60,450 bases of DNA from an uncultured Christensenellaceae bacterium. Lineage in GTDB: Bacteria > Bacillota > Clostridia > Christensenellales > Pumilibacteraceae. The notes beneath the pieces are model-generated. The model was not told the origin of the DNA and did no database searches. It saw nothing but the letters and a program-made list of their open reading frames with translations. Shown here piece after piece: positions 1 to 9,272 of the stretch. Within the stretch, counting starts at the first letter, position 1. Every line of letters begins with the position of its first letter. Both the position numbers and the translations under genes were made by a program. The stretch spans positions 1 to 60,450 of the forward strand of contig CAJULE010000013.1 of NCBI GenBank assembly GCA_910587445.1, given 5' to 3'.

Positions 1-109
1 AGGTGCGCGAAAAAGATGAAGGGAGAGGAACTTTCGGCTGTTCCTCTCCCTTTCAATTCCCTCTCCTTTAAACGATTCAGGGCTTCGCCCTAAAAACCCT
101 TTTTAACGG
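1..109. repeat. Partial copy of a second structured repeat family (family 2)
   Basis: This stretch matches 42533-42667 closely enough to be the same element cut by the window edge. It holds a perfect 11-bp hairpin (GGGAGAGGAAC with GTTCCTCTCCC), then a CTTTAAACGATT box, a GGGCTTCGCCC mini-hairpin and a CCTTTTTAACGG end. No gene was recognised in it. The other copy lies between sleB and ypeB. Confidence 0.7.
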
Positions 110-132
110 TTTGGTTTGTGAAAACAGCTGCA

Positions 133-257
133 CCGAACGGCTTAGATGCGAGCAGTTCGAGGAAGGCGCGGATTTTGCGCAGGGAGTGTACTTTTCGTAC
201 ATGACCAAGCAAAAACGCAAGCCTGACATGGAAATGCGAAGCATATATGCCGTTCGG
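133..257. repeat. Long-hairpin repeat element (family 1), copy 1
   Basis: An imperfect palindrome of 125 bp bounded by CCGAACGG on the left and CCGTTCGG on the right. The apex is two GTAC boxes (188-191 and 197-200) around TTTTC. Arms pair discontinuously, for example GCTTAGATGCGAGC against GCGAAGCATATATGC. The outer pairs differ in sequence from the other copies but remain complementary, which suggests the fold is maintained. Confidence 0.8.
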
Positions 258-261
258 ACTC

Positions 262-313
262 CCTCTCATTTAAACGATTTAGGGCTTCGCCTTAAGAATC
301 CTTTTTAACGGTT
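262..313. repeat. Short repeat, 3' segment of family 2
   Basis: A second copy of the CTTTAAACGATTTAGGGCTTCGCC..CCTTTTTAACGG segment seen at 61-109 and 42620-42667. The 5' hairpin of the family is absent, so this is a truncated copy. Confidence 0.6.
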
Positions 314-314
314 A

Positions 315-460
315 AGATTTCTCGACAAGCTCGAAATGACAAGAAGAGAAGCTGCTACATTGTCATGTTGAGCGGAGTCCGTAAGGACGCAGTCGAAACA
401 TCTTTTTGTTTCTAAGGAATAGATTTCTCCACTTCGCTTCACTCCGGTCGAAATGACAAA
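315..460. repeat. Three short TTTCTC..GAAATGAC repeats
   Basis: Three related 26-42 bp units lie here: 315-340, 361-402 (opposite orientation) and 420-460. Each contrasts a TTCTCGACT-type half with a GTCGAAATGACA half, so each is a weak inverted repeat. Related units recur at 37798-37823 and 38526-38563. I see no gene. Repeats of this appearance are common between genes in bacterial assemblies, but I cannot name a family. Confidence 0.55.
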
Positions 461-516
461 GAAGAAAGCGCTCCGGTCGAATGATAAAGAAAGCTATAAC
501 GGCGGAGAAACGAATA

Positions 517-621
517 AAACGGGCAACAGGCGCACGCACTCGCAGGGAGTGTACTACTTCGTACATGACCCAGAGAAAAAATTTAGTTTGACATGGAAAT
601 GCGAAGTATATAAGACGTCAG
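517..621. repeat. Long-hairpin repeat element (family 1), 5'-degenerate copy
   Basis: The GTAC apex (551-554 and 561-564) and right arm, ending in ATATAAGACGTCAG, match the family. The left arm is recognisable only from CGGGCAACAGG onward; further out it has decayed or been replaced. It abuts the complete copy at 623-745. Confidence 0.65.
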
Positions 622-622
622 A

Positions 623-745
623 CTGACGGCTTAGATGCGAGCGAGACGGACAGCAGGCGACGAGGCGGTGGGTTGCCGTACTATTCGTACAGCTCCCGCC
701 GCCGAGAAGCACGCAGCCCGTATCGCGACGCAGATAAGCCGTCAG
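623..745. repeat. Long-hairpin repeat element (family 1), complete copy abutting a stop codon
   Basis: Bounded by CTGACGGC and GCCGTCAG, with apex GTAC boxes at 678-681 and 687-690. The right end is 5 nt from the stop codon (TTA on the plus strand, 751-753) of the minus-strand gene 751-1962. In gene sense the order is stop, AAGTC, hairpin. There is no T-tract after the stem, so it is not a canonical intrinsic terminator. Confidence 0.8.
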
Positions 746-750
746 GACTT

Positions 751-1962
751 TTATTTCTTTTGAGCGGCGCTCATGGCCCGCAACAACTTCGACAACGCTT
801 CGTTGAGACGCTTTTGCTGCTCGGGGTTTTTATTTTCGGGCTTATTGCGTTCCTTTTGAAGAAGCATGGCGACTTCCTTCATTGCGGGAAGCGAAGCTCC
901 CTCGGTCGAAATCTTGTCTATACGAGCAATCACGTCCTCGGCTCCCACCGTAGGCTCGGTCTGAGCCTTTGCGGACGCGTTCTGCTGGGCTTGAGCCTCT
1001 CTGCGCGCCTTGAGCTGCGCCTCGCGTTGAGCGCGAAGTTCCTCGAGTCTGCGCTGTGCGGCGGCGGCTTTTTCCGCCTCCTGCTTGCGAGCCGCTTCTT
1101 CCTGCTCCGCACGCTGTGCCTTGAGAGCCTCTTCGCGGGCATGAGCGCGTTCCGCCTCTATTTCCTCGGGAGTGGGTCCGTCCACCTCGACGACGGGCTC
1201 GCCCGCATACTCGGGCTGTTCGTAAACGGGAGTAGCGTACTCGGGCGCCGCCTCGGACTGCTCGGGTTCTACGCTCGGCTGTTCGTAAGGAGCGTAAGTC
1301 TCCGTTCTGTCGTAAACGGGCTCGCTTGAAGGCGCAGGCTCCGAGACAGGCGTCTCTTCGCGAACGGGCGCGGACTCGGCACGAGCCGCTCCGCCCTGCG
1401 CGACGGCTCTGTCGAGCGCTTCCATAAGTTTTGTATAAGCTCTCTTTCCGCCCTTGAACGTCGCCGATGCGACTGCGCAAGAAAGGAGCGTCAATATTCC
1501 GCCCACAAGAGCGACGAGAGCGACTATAAGTCCTTCGCTCGCGCCGAACTTATCCGAAAATACCGCCGATATACCGACGCCCGCGCATATGCCGACCGCC
1601 GTTCCGATCGCCGTGACGAGCGCAAGTTTACTTATCGCACACGTCTTAAAGGGCATAACTACGGCGCCGTTTACGCAAATGGATTCGGACGGTCTCGCGC
1701 CCGTATTGAGCGCGCGTCTGTACTGACCGACTACGCCCTTCGGCATTTTGCTCATGACGGCGTTCATACCGCTTAATGTTCCGTCCTTTGCCGCCGTCTT
1801 TGCCAGCGACACGAACTTTCCGAACTCGCCTTTGCCCGCAAGCGAAACGACGAGAGCGACGACAAACACGAGAACGGCGATACCCACGCCGACATAAAGA
1901 CCTATGTCGGACCGTATGCTTTCGGGGAGCTTTCCGATAACGTCGATTATTTTCTGGATCAT
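751..1962 (-). CDS. Hypothetical membrane protein with charged coiled-coil tail
   Basis: I do not recognise this 403-residue protein. It has three hydrophobic segments at about residues 20-43, 112-135 and 143-168, the last two forming a Gly/Ala-rich hairpin. A Pro/Glu-rich linker of about 80 residues follows. Residues 260-330 are a highly charged Glu/Arg/Ala/Gln stretch likely to form a coiled coil, and the C-terminus is Lys-rich. This predicts a membrane-anchored protein with a long cytoplasmic tail, perhaps a scaffold, but no function can be assigned. A GGAG precedes the ATG, and AT-rich promoter-like sequence lies at 1985-2040. The gene appears monocistronic; its 3' end meets a family 1 hairpin. 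Confidence 0.75.
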   Translation of the reverse strand: MIQKIIDVIGKLPESIRSDIGLYVGVGIAVLVFVVALVVSLAGKGEFGKFVSLAKTAAKDGTLSGMNAVMSKMPKGVVGQYRRALNTGARPSESICVNGAVVMPFKTCAISKLALVTAIGTAVGICAGVGISAVFSDKFGASEGLIVALVALVGGILTLLSCAVASATFKGGKRAYTKLMEALDRAVAQGGAARAESAPVREETPVSEPAPSSEPVYDRTETYAPYEQPSVEPEQSEAAPEYATPVYEQPEYAGEPVVEVDGPTPEEIEAERAHAREEALKAQRAEQEEAARKQEAEKAAAAQRRLEELRAQREAQLKARREAQAQQNASAKAQTEPTVGAEDVIARIDKISTEGASLPAMKEVAMLLQKERNKPENKNPEQQKRLNEALSKLLRAMSAAQKK

Positions 1963-2059
1963 TGATTTCTTCTCCTACTCGAATAGAAATTCTCTACTTA
2001 TAAGTATATCATATTTTAGTATAAAAATCTATAGTTTAGCTCAATCTTTTTGAGATTTT

Positions 2060-5000
2060 TCAGCCGTTTTTGGGCGTTTTTGCCCGCAAATCCGTCGGCA
2101 CCTCGAAAATCTCCCCGAAATCGAGCGCGCAGATATAACATTTCTTTACCTTCAAGCCGAGAATACTCTCGACCGCGCGGGCATAGAGAGCAAGCTGCCC
2201 AGCATAGCTTTCGCGCTTTACGTTCGCGCCCGTCTTATAATCGATTATCGCCGCGCCGTCCTCTCCCACTGCGAGCAGGTCTATAACGCCCTGCACGAGC
2301 GTGCCGCCGTCGTCATAGATGAATTCCTTTTCTCTGTACAGCTTTTTCCCGCCGGTAACGCCGTTTACGAGCTCAGCCGCCGCTTTCGCCTTGTCGTAAT
2401 CGACGAGTTTCGCCGCCTCGGGAAACTCCGCCTCGAAAGCCGCGCGTTGGAAATCGAAGGGCATATCGAAGTCGAGCCGCTGCATAAAAAGGTGGAATGC
2501 GGTTCCGCGCTCGGCTCCGTCCGCGTCGTCGGAGCGAAAGCTCGGCGTGCCAGCAAAGTATCCGTCGTCGGAAAAGCTTTCCCGCACCGCCGCCGTGACC
2601 GACGTCTTGGCGAGTCTTTCGGCATGGGGATAGACAAAGTTCATGCGGCGGGCGATACTCTCCGCCGCCTCGCCCGCACCGCCTGCGAAAACGCGTTTCA
2701 CTCCGTGCGCCGCCATTTCGTCTACGCCGTCCGCAGTCTCTATATTTTCGGGAGTGAGCGCCCAAAGAAAATCGGACGGACGGGACGGAAGAGTCAAGCC
2801 GAGCTTATACTCCGGGATCTTTGCGATGTCGGTGCCGCTCAAAGTGAGCGTTCGCTTTGCCCTCGTCATTGCGACGTACATTATGCGCATTTCCTCCTCG
2901 AGAGTGCGGCGAACAAGCTCGAGCCGCGCCGCCTCGGTAAGAAAAGTGGGATTCCACTCGCGTCTGTCGTTATCGGGATACTTGAGAGCCAAACCCCACT
3001 TTCTGTCGACGCAATACGGCGGCATGAAGTCTCTGCGATTGAATCGGCGGTTTACACCGGCAAGAAAGACGTGTTCGAACTCGAGCCCCTTGCTCATGTG
3101 GACCGTCATTATCTTAAGACTTCCCTCGGGTGCGCCGCCGCTTTTTGCGCCCGTTTCGGCAGTCCTTTCCAAAAGCTCCGCGACGGTGAGCTCGCTGCAA
3201 TCCGACAGAAAAGCGGACAGCTCGCCGTGCCGCTCCTCGCCGTTCGGGAGCTTTTCCGCCTCCGTGAACGCGTCGCAGTCGAGGACTATTTTCGAAAGCA
3301 GCTCGCCCGCCGACACGGAATGGGAAAGAGCGGTATAGCCATCGAGCCTTTCGAAGAACTTTGCCGCTTTCGCGTTTCTCCTCGCCGCCGAATGGAAGGT
3401 CTCGTCCGTCCCCATATCCTCGGCGACTGCGGCAAGATCGCTCGAGTCGAGCCCGCCGACATACGACACGAGAGCGGCGCACAGCGCTATGTCGTCGCAG
3501 GCGTTTTGCGTAAGCCGCAATACCGCCATGAGCGGAGCAATCTCCGGGGCAAAAGCCGCGCTCTCTTCCCTGACATATGCCGGCACGCCAGCCGCTTTCA
3601 GCTTGTCGCGGATGAGATAGGACAGTTCGCACCTCGAGCGCGTGAGAACGGCGATGTCGGACGGCGATACGGGGTTGCCGTCGTAGCCGCCGCCGAGCAG
3701 ACCGAGAATCTCCGAGACGACGAAATCGCTTTCCGCGTCCGCGCCTCCCGTAAGGCTTTCCCCATGCTCGGAAAGGCGATAGACCGCAGGCGGAGTTTCG
3801 TCTTCCCGTTTTTTCGTGACGACGTTCACATAGCGAAAACCGCCCTTTTCCGCACGGGCAGGCACGAGGCGGGCTTTAGCCGCGTAGTCCACGCCGCCGA
3901 ACTCTCCCGTCATGCACCGAGAGAACACGCGGTTCACGTTTTCGATTATTTCGGGACAGGTGCGGAAGTTCGCGTTGAGCTCGACGTTTACGCCGCCGCC
4001 CGAGGCAAATCGCTCGCTTTTATCCGCAAATATAGACGGATCGCAACCGCGAAACGCATAAATCGACTGCTTCAGATCGCCGACGAGAAATAGATTGTTT
4101 TCGCGCTTTATAAGCCCTATTATCGCATTTTGCAGAGGGTTTATATCCTGATATTCGTCTACGAATATGTAGTCGTAACTTTTCCGAATGTCTTCCCCGT
4201 ATTCGGAGCGCAAGACGGCGTACGCGTAGTGTTCGAGATCGTTGTAATCGACGGCGACTCTTCTTTCCTTTTCCTTTTCGTAAAGCTCCGAAAGAAGGAC
4301 GGCGCAGTCCCTGAGCGCTCGCGCATACTCGTATGTCTTTTCGCTCGGGGAAAGCTCGGCGCACTCCTTTCTCCTTTCGATAAGTCTTTTCGCCTCGCCT
4401 TTCAGAAATTTGAATTCCTCGTTGAGCGCTTCGAACTCTCCGTCCACTCTGCCGGAAGGACTGCGCGTCATGACCGTTTCATCGCCGCACGAGAGCGCCT
4501 CCGCCGCCTCTTTCAAGGAAGCGAGATTGCGCGTAAAGCCCGCCTGCTCGCTTCTCACGGCGCAATCCTCAATAGCACGCAAAAGCTTTGCTTCGTCTCC
4601 GCCAAGCTCTTCCGCCACCCGAGCCCTCGCCCTTTCGTCGTTCTTCGTAAAATCGAGACAGCTTTCCAGCCAACCGCGAGGATCGGGCATACCGACGGCG
4701 ACGTCGTACACGCGCCGCACCGCCTCGCGAAAAGCCCTGTCGCTGCGCGAGGAGAGCATGATCTCGTACAGCTCCTCCGCACCGCAGTCCGAAACTCTTT
4801 CGACCGCTTTATCGAGACAGCGTTCCAAAACAGCGCCGTCACCGTCGCCGAGAAGTTCGAACGCGGGGTCTACCTCCACGGCATAAAAATACTTGCGCAC
4901 GAGCCGAGCGCAAAAGGAATGAAGCGTGCTTATATCGGACGACGAGACGGCTTTTACAGCCCTCTTGCACGACTCGCTTTCGGTGCGCTCGCCCAGCGCC

Positions 5001-5203
5001 CGAAACAGCTTTGCGCGCATATCGGAAGCCGCCGCCTTCGTAAACGTGACGACAAGCATTCTCTTTAAATCGGCGCCGCCCTCTATGAGCCGCAGAATAC
5101 GCTCTATCATAACGGTGGTCTTGCCGCTTCCCGCCGAAGCCGATACGAGTATGTCCGCGCCCGTCGTCTCTATTGCCTTTAACTGTTTTTCGTCGAACTT
5201 CAT
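2060..5203 (-). CDS. addA: ATP-dependent helicase/nuclease subunit A (AddA)
   Basis: AddA is the helicase-nuclease subunit of AddAB, which resects double-strand breaks for RecA loading. The 1047-residue product shows Walker A (SASAGSGKTT, about residue 20), the DEYQD helicase box, GDLKQSIYAFRG, TVHMSKGLEFEHVF and VAMTRAKR. A C-terminal RecB-type nuclease motif (GVIDLLA..AIIDYKTG) follows. I chose the ATG at 5203 because AGGAG lies just upstream and the protein then begins MKFDEKQLKAI, as AddA proteins do; the open frame runs 78 codons further upstream inside addB. The addB stop lies 1 nt before this ATG, so the pair is translationally coupled. Confidence 0.96.
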   Translation of the reverse strand: MKFDEKQLKAIETTGADILVSASAGSGKTTVMIERILRLIEGGADLKRMLVVTFTKAAASDMRAKLFRALGERTESESCKRAVKAVSSSDISTLHSFCARLVRKYFYAVEVDPAFELLGDGDGAVLERCLDKAVERVSDCGAEELYEIMLSSRSDRAFREAVRRVYDVAVGMPDPRGWLESCLDFTKNDERARARVAEELGGDEAKLLRAIEDCAVRSEQAGFTRNLASLKEAAEALSCGDETVMTRSPSGRVDGEFEALNEEFKFLKGEAKRLIERRKECAELSPSEKTYEYARALRDCAVLLSELYEKEKERRVAVDYNDLEHYAYAVLRSEYGEDIRKSYDYIFVDEYQDINPLQNAIIGLIKRENNLFLVGDLKQSIYAFRGCDPSIFADKSERFASGGGVNVELNANFRTCPEIIENVNRVFSRCMTGEFGGVDYAAKARLVPARAEKGGFRYVNVVTKKREDETPPAVYRLSEHGESLTGGADAESDFVVSEILGLLGGGYDGNPVSPSDIAVLTRSRCELSYLIRDKLKAAGVPAYVREESAAFAPEIAPLMAVLRLTQNACDDIALCAALVSYVGGLDSSDLAAVAEDMGTDETFHSAARRNAKAAKFFERLDGYTALSHSVSAGELLSKIVLDCDAFTEAEKLPNGEERHGELSAFLSDCSELTVAELLERTAETGAKSGGAPEGSLKIMTVHMSKGLEFEHVFLAGVNRRFNRRDFMPPYCVDRKWGLALKYPDNDRREWNPTFLTEAARLELVRRTLEEEMRIMYVAMTRAKRTLTLSGTDIAKIPEYKLGLTLPSRPSDFLWALTPENIETADGVDEMAAHGVKRVFAGGAGEAAESIARRMNFVYPHAERLAKTSVTAAVRESFSDDGYFAGTPSFRSDDADGAERGTAFHLFMQRLDFDMPFDFQRAAFEAEFPEAAKLVDYDKAKAAAELVNGVTGGKKLYREKEFIYDDGGTLVQGVIDLLAVGEDGAAIIDYKTGANVKRESYAGQLALYARAVESILGLKVKKCYICALDFGEIFEVPTDLRAKTPKNG

Positions 5204-5204
5204 T

Positions 5205-8200
5205 TTAGTCCTCCGCACCCAATATCGCCGCGTCCTTATCTCCGCCGCACTGTCGCAGCTCGGTTTCGGCACGCGTCGCGCAGATCTCCCTATAAGGGCA
5301 GTAATCGCACGCCGTCGAAGCTCCGTCGGAGAACGGAAGCGGAGCGATAAACCCGTTGTCGATGTCGGACATACCGCTATCGAATATGTCGAGAGCATAG
5401 TCGCACATCTTTCCGAGCTTTTCGTCCGAAAGAGCAAGCTCGTTTCTTCCGAGCGAAAATCCGCCCTTTTTCAGAGCCGTGACGCGCGCGTTTATTATCT
5501 CCGATTTGCCGCCGCAGGCAATCGTCTTGTCGTGCTCGGCGACCCCCTCTATGCTTCCCTCGAACGCGCCCGTCATGCGGCAATAATCGAGACTGTCCGA
5601 CCAATTGTTGCCCACGGGGAAATAGAACATTCCGCCGATCTTAAATCCGTTTTCGCGCAGAACGGCGGCGTAAAACTGCAACTGAAATTTCGTTCCGTAA
5701 TAAAGCTTGTCGTGAGAAAGCGCTCGCTTGCCCTTATCGACCCGACCCGTCTTGTAATCTATGACGCGCGCCTTATCGCCGCATACGTCCACCCTGTCCA
5801 TTACGCCCACGATATCCGTCTCGCTCTTGTCGGACAAGATATACGGACGGGTCTTGAGCCTCGGCGCGTTCTTGCCGAATTTTTCTTCCCGGGCATACGG
5901 GACATAACTCGAACGCTCGAACTGCGCGGATATAGTCCGGCACAGCCTCACGCTCTCGTCCGAAAGCCTGCGAAGCCTGTCGTCGGACAGCTCGCCGAAA
6001 TCGGGAAAATCCTCGCGCATGACACGGACAAAAAGCTCGCGCGCGGTTGTTTCCGGCGCGTCGAAACGTCCGTCCGCGACATAGCGTTCGGAGACCCTAT
6101 GGAGTATTATGCCTACGTCCTTTGGGCGAAGCTTTCCGTCGTCGCGCTCCCTAAGACGCAAGCCGTACTGCAAAAAGTGTCGATACGGGCACATGAAAAA
6201 GGTCTGTATCTGCGATATATATGCCGTACGCTTCGGAAAAAATATGTCGTAGCGCCTGTCGAGAACATAATCGTCGCCCCCTTCGCGGTATAGCGGATCG
6301 GCTTTTTCTCCGAGAGCCGCCGCAAGCACGGACATATACGCGGGGCGCTCCGAAGCCGCGAGTCCGGAAAGAAACAGCCGCTTTGCCGAGCGATGACAGC
6401 AGGCAAGCCGCTCGACCTGCCGAGGGTCGGAAACATAAACGGCGCGGGCGTTCTCGTCTAAAGTCGAGCCGTATGAAATTTTTTCGCCTCCCCTGCGCGC
6501 TATAAGGGTCAAGAGACTCGAGGGCGCGGCGCCGTCGCCTGCCGCCGAATAGGAAAGGAACAGCCTGTCCGCAGACGCCAGCACGTGCAAAAGCTCGCTT
6601 TCGGCACGCTCGTCCACCTCGCTCGTCTTGGGCTCTATAGCAGCGCCGTGCTTTCCCAGCACGTCTATGTCGTCGTCGCTTATGACGCCGCTTTCGCTTG
6701 TCACGAGCGGCAAAACGCCGTCGTTAAAGCCGAGAACGAACACCTTTTTGAATCTCTGACCGCGAAACAGCGCGGGACTGCCGACCATGACGCAGTCGTT
6801 TACTCTCGGCAAAAATGCCGTCGAGCGCGCGTCTATCCCCTCTTTAAGCGTCGCCGAAAGAAGTTCCGCGGAATATCTTTTGCCGCCCATAATTTCGCGC
6901 ATGAGACGGACTGTGTCGCGCAAGCCGTCCTCGAAGGCAACAATGTCGTAAGGCGAAGCGAGGTTTTCGAGTCCCTTTGCGCTCAAAAGTATCCGCTCGC
7001 ACAGCTCGGCAAAAGCGTCCGCGCTCATTTGCGGCTCGAGCCGCTCCCTTATGCTTGACACAAGATCGACAAGAGAGACTCGCACATTTTCCGCCGTTCG
7101 CTCTTCCGAGACAAACGGCTCTTTTTTCTCGCCGACGAAAGGAGAAAGAAAGCCCTTGTATTCTATGCGTCTGCGGTTGCAGTAGTTTTCGAAATCCGCG
7201 CACTGCTTTTCGCTTATCCCGCTAAGCGCGCACCGCGCGAGCGCGATAAGCTTTTCACGCGAAAGCCGCCCGTTCGAAGCATCGAGTGCGGCAAAGAGAA
7301 AGCGCGCGCTCGGATGAAGCGAAAGCGGATATTTTGCGTCGAGCTCGAAACGAATTCCGAAATCTCCCATGACGCGATCGACCGTGGCAAAATCCGCGTT
7401 TGCCGCAACGATACAGAAGTCGGAAAATCTCGCACCCGTCTCGTACACCTCGTTGCGTATGCGACTCGCCGCCGCGCAGAGCTCGCTTTCGAAATCGGGG
7501 GCGGAATAAACTTCCGTTTCTCTCGGCGCAAGATCGCACTCCTTTGCCGTCTCCGTCTCGTATACGAAGGTGCGTGACGCTCTTTGGGCAACCGCCCTTA
7601 CTGCGGCAAGATGCGCGGCGGTGAAGCGGTCGAAATTGAGTATATAGACAGTGGCTCCGTCAAGATAGCCGCTCCTTTTGAGCGCGTCCGGAAGCGCCTT
7701 CAAAAGCTCCGCCGCGTCCGTGTACTTGCCCGCCTTTTCTTTCTCGTACCTATCGAATAATTTCGCTATATCCGAGATCTTAGCCTTGAATGCGGGGTTG
7801 TCGCTCTTTTCCGCCGCCTCGCGGAGCTCACCCGGAGACACGGCTGAAGCTTCCAACTGCGAAATCGTATCGTACACGGCGTCCGCAAAACCCGTAAAGC
7901 GCACGCTCCTGCGGAAACATTCGAGGTCCTCTCCGTCCCCTATCAGTCTGCGCAAAAGCATGACCGCCCCGAAGCGCGATATGTACCCGTCGGGGCGATA
8001 GCCCGTCTTGGAAAGCAGTCGGGAAAAAGTCAGCGCCTCGACGTCGAAAGCCCCGCCGCCCGCAAACAGCCGACGCTCGGCGTACAGCGTATACTTGTCG
8101 GGAACTATGACGACGGTACGCCTTCCGAGTTCGACTTTTCGCCGTTTTATGCGGGAAATACAGTCGTCGAAAGCCGCAACGTACGATTTTGCGTTGATAA

Positions 8201-8213
8201 TTTCGGGTTTCAT
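5205..8213 (-). CDS. addB: ATP-dependent nuclease subunit B (AddB), Walker A apparently lost
   Basis: AddB partners AddA; it contributes the second nuclease and, in the family, recognises Chi. The 1002-residue product has VPDKYTLYAERRLF near the N-terminus, a C-terminal nuclease box (ARVIDYKTG), and an iron-sulfur cysteine set (FFMCPYRHF plus CDYCPYREIC). Where AddB proteins normally carry GRAGSGKS, this one reads IINAKSYVAA, so the N-terminal nucleotide-binding loop seems absent. The ATG at 8213 is the first sensible start. It has no Shine-Dalgarno and lies 6 nt from a -10 box, suggesting a leaderless mRNA. It is the first gene of addB-addA. Confidence 0.93.
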   Translation of the reverse strand: MKPEIINAKSYVAAFDDCISRIKRRKVELGRRTVVIVPDKYTLYAERRLFAGGGAFDVEALTFSRLLSKTGYRPDGYISRFGAVMLLRRLIGDGEDLECFRRSVRFTGFADAVYDTISQLEASAVSPGELREAAEKSDNPAFKAKISDIAKLFDRYEKEKAGKYTDAAELLKALPDALKRSGYLDGATVYILNFDRFTAAHLAAVRAVAQRASRTFVYETETAKECDLAPRETEVYSAPDFESELCAAASRIRNEVYETGARFSDFCIVAANADFATVDRVMGDFGIRFELDAKYPLSLHPSARFLFAALDASNGRLSREKLIALARCALSGISEKQCADFENYCNRRRIEYKGFLSPFVGEKKEPFVSEERTAENVRVSLVDLVSSIRERLEPQMSADAFAELCERILLSAKGLENLASPYDIVAFEDGLRDTVRLMREIMGGKRYSAELLSATLKEGIDARSTAFLPRVNDCVMVGSPALFRGQRFKKVFVLGFNDGVLPLVTSESGVISDDDIDVLGKHGAAIEPKTSEVDERAESELLHVLASADRLFLSYSAAGDGAAPSSLLTLIARRGGEKISYGSTLDENARAVYVSDPRQVERLACCHRSAKRLFLSGLAASERPAYMSVLAAALGEKADPLYREGGDDYVLDRRYDIFFPKRTAYISQIQTFFMCPYRHFLQYGLRLRERDDGKLRPKDVGIILHRVSERYVADGRFDAPETTARELFVRVMREDFPDFGELSDDRLRRLSDESVRLCRTISAQFERSSYVPYAREEKFGKNAPRLKTRPYILSDKSETDIVGVMDRVDVCGDKARVIDYKTGRVDKGKRALSHDKLYYGTKFQLQFYAAVLRENGFKIGGMFYFPVGNNWSDSLDYCRMTGAFEGSIEGVAEHDKTIACGGKSEIINARVTALKKGGFSLGRNELALSDEKLGKMCDYALDIFDSGMSDIDNGFIAPLPFSDGASTACDYCPYREICATRAETELRQCGGDKDAAILGAED

Positions 8214-8219
8214 TCTAAT

Positions 8220-8249
8220 ATTGTATATTGATTTGGGTTGATAAATCAA
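8220..8249 (-). promoter_or_regulatory. addB promoter, leaderless arrangement
   Basis: On the minus strand TTGATT (8244-8249), an 18-nt spacer and TACAAT (8220-8225) precede the addB ATG by only 6 nt. Initiation 6-7 nt past the -10 box would put the first transcribed base at or next to the start codon. It overlaps the divergent plus-strand promoter at 8238-8266. Confidence 0.6.
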
Positions 8250-8266
8250 GCGTTTTATGCTATACT
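8238..8266 (+). promoter_or_regulatory. Promoter of lipoprotein gene 8295
   Basis: TTGATA (8238-8243), a 17-nt spacer and TATACT (8261-8266). This is a near-consensus SigA-type promoter about 20 nt before the Shine-Dalgarno of the plus-strand lipoprotein gene. Confidence 0.7.
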
Positions 8267-8294
8267 TTAGAAAAATCCATTCGGAGATCTTTAA

Positions 8295-9272
8295 ATGAAA
8301 AAGAAAGTTCTGCCCATCTTCATATTCTGCATTGCCGCCGCTTTCACGTTTGCGGCGTGCGGAGAAAGCTGTGCCGCCGCCCAACTGACATTCGGAGCGA
8401 AAATGCCCTGGGATATGCCGAGACTCTATGAAAAGTGCGTATATTCGGTGGAAGAATATACCATGATGGAAATAAACGGCTTAAGCACTCGTGACAAACA
8501 GCTCTCCTCGGGGACTCTCGAATTTACGCTCGAGGAAGCGGAGAACGGCAACGCCAGCCTTGATATGCGGACGGAGATCACCTATTTCGACATAGAGGAA
8601 AACGGCTCGGACAGAGGACTTACCGACGTATATACATCAAACGTCGTGTTCGACAAGCTCACCCTCGCGCCGCGCTCGTCCGCCAAGTCCGCCGCTATCG
8701 CAAAGCGCAGCGACAGGGACGACAAGAGCTTTTCCCTTACCGTCGACTACGGCGCCAACACCGAAACTCTGACGTTTGCGGGAGGTGAGCCGCAGACGCG
8801 CACGATCGATCTTAAAGGTCAGTATTTCGACAACGAACAGCTCTTCTTTCTCATGCGCGCTTTCCCCAATCTCATGACATCGGGCTCGCAGTCCTTCACT
8901 TTGCACGTCCCGCTCGACGCATTCTCATACTCCCACCCCGCTTACGGCATGATCATGAGCGTAGGCAAGGACGCTCAAGCCGTACGACTCGAAAAGTGGA
9001 AGGGCGAAAGCGACTACTCCATGGAAAAAGCCGAGGACGGAACGCTTGCGCCGCAATGTTACTCCGTTTCGGTATCCATAAACGGTGCGAACTCCGGCAC
9101 GCCCATTCTTGCGACGTATGCGGTAAATCCCTTCGTCATCACTCCGAACATCTCCACGACAAAGGTCATGACGTCGATGACAACGTCGGCATACGGAACA
9201 AACGGCAATTCGGGAGCGCGTACGACCTACTACACTCTTATCGACTACGTAGCGCTCGCCCCCAACGCATAA
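8295..9272 (+). CDS. Putative lipoprotein of unknown function
   Basis: A 325-residue protein with a lipoprotein signal: a Lys-rich start, a hydrophobic core and a cysteine after FTFAA (about residue 22), so it is probably anchored to the outer face of the membrane. The mature part is polar and Thr/Ser-rich with no catalytic motif I recognise. GGAGATCTTTAA places a Shine-Dalgarno before the ATG. It has its own promoter, divergent from addB. Function unknown. Confidence 0.8.
   Translation: MKKKVLPIFIFCIAAAFTFAACGESCAAAQLTFGAKMPWDMPRLYEKCVYSVEEYTMMEINGLSTRDKQLSSGTLEFTLEEAENGNASLDMRTEITYFDIEENGSDRGLTDVYTSNVVFDKLTLAPRSSAKSAAIAKRSDRDDKSFSLTVDYGANTETLTFAGGEPQTRTIDLKGQYFDNEQLFFLMRAFPNLMTSGSQSFTLHVPLDAFSYSHPAYGMIMSVGKDAQAVRLEKWKGESDYSMEKAEDGTLAPQCYSVSVSINGANSGTPILATYAVNPFVITPNISTTKVMTSMTTSAYGTNGNSGARTTYYTLIDYVALAPNA

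Noticed and set aside
111..308. Short frames of 60-80 codons in the repeat clusters (also near 38147, 38610 and 42534)
   Set aside because: Their predicted peptides are translations of the hairpin repeats (Arg-rich, recurring TKxSDK or RRRxVARIT strings) and stop at repeat ends.
2447..4093. Long open frames (about 550 codons) on the plus strand antisense to addA, and similar ones antisense to addB, rpoA, rpsD and others
   Set aside because: They are mirror frames of GC-rich genes: no Shine-Dalgarno, no recognisable domains, and full overlap with well-identified proteins.
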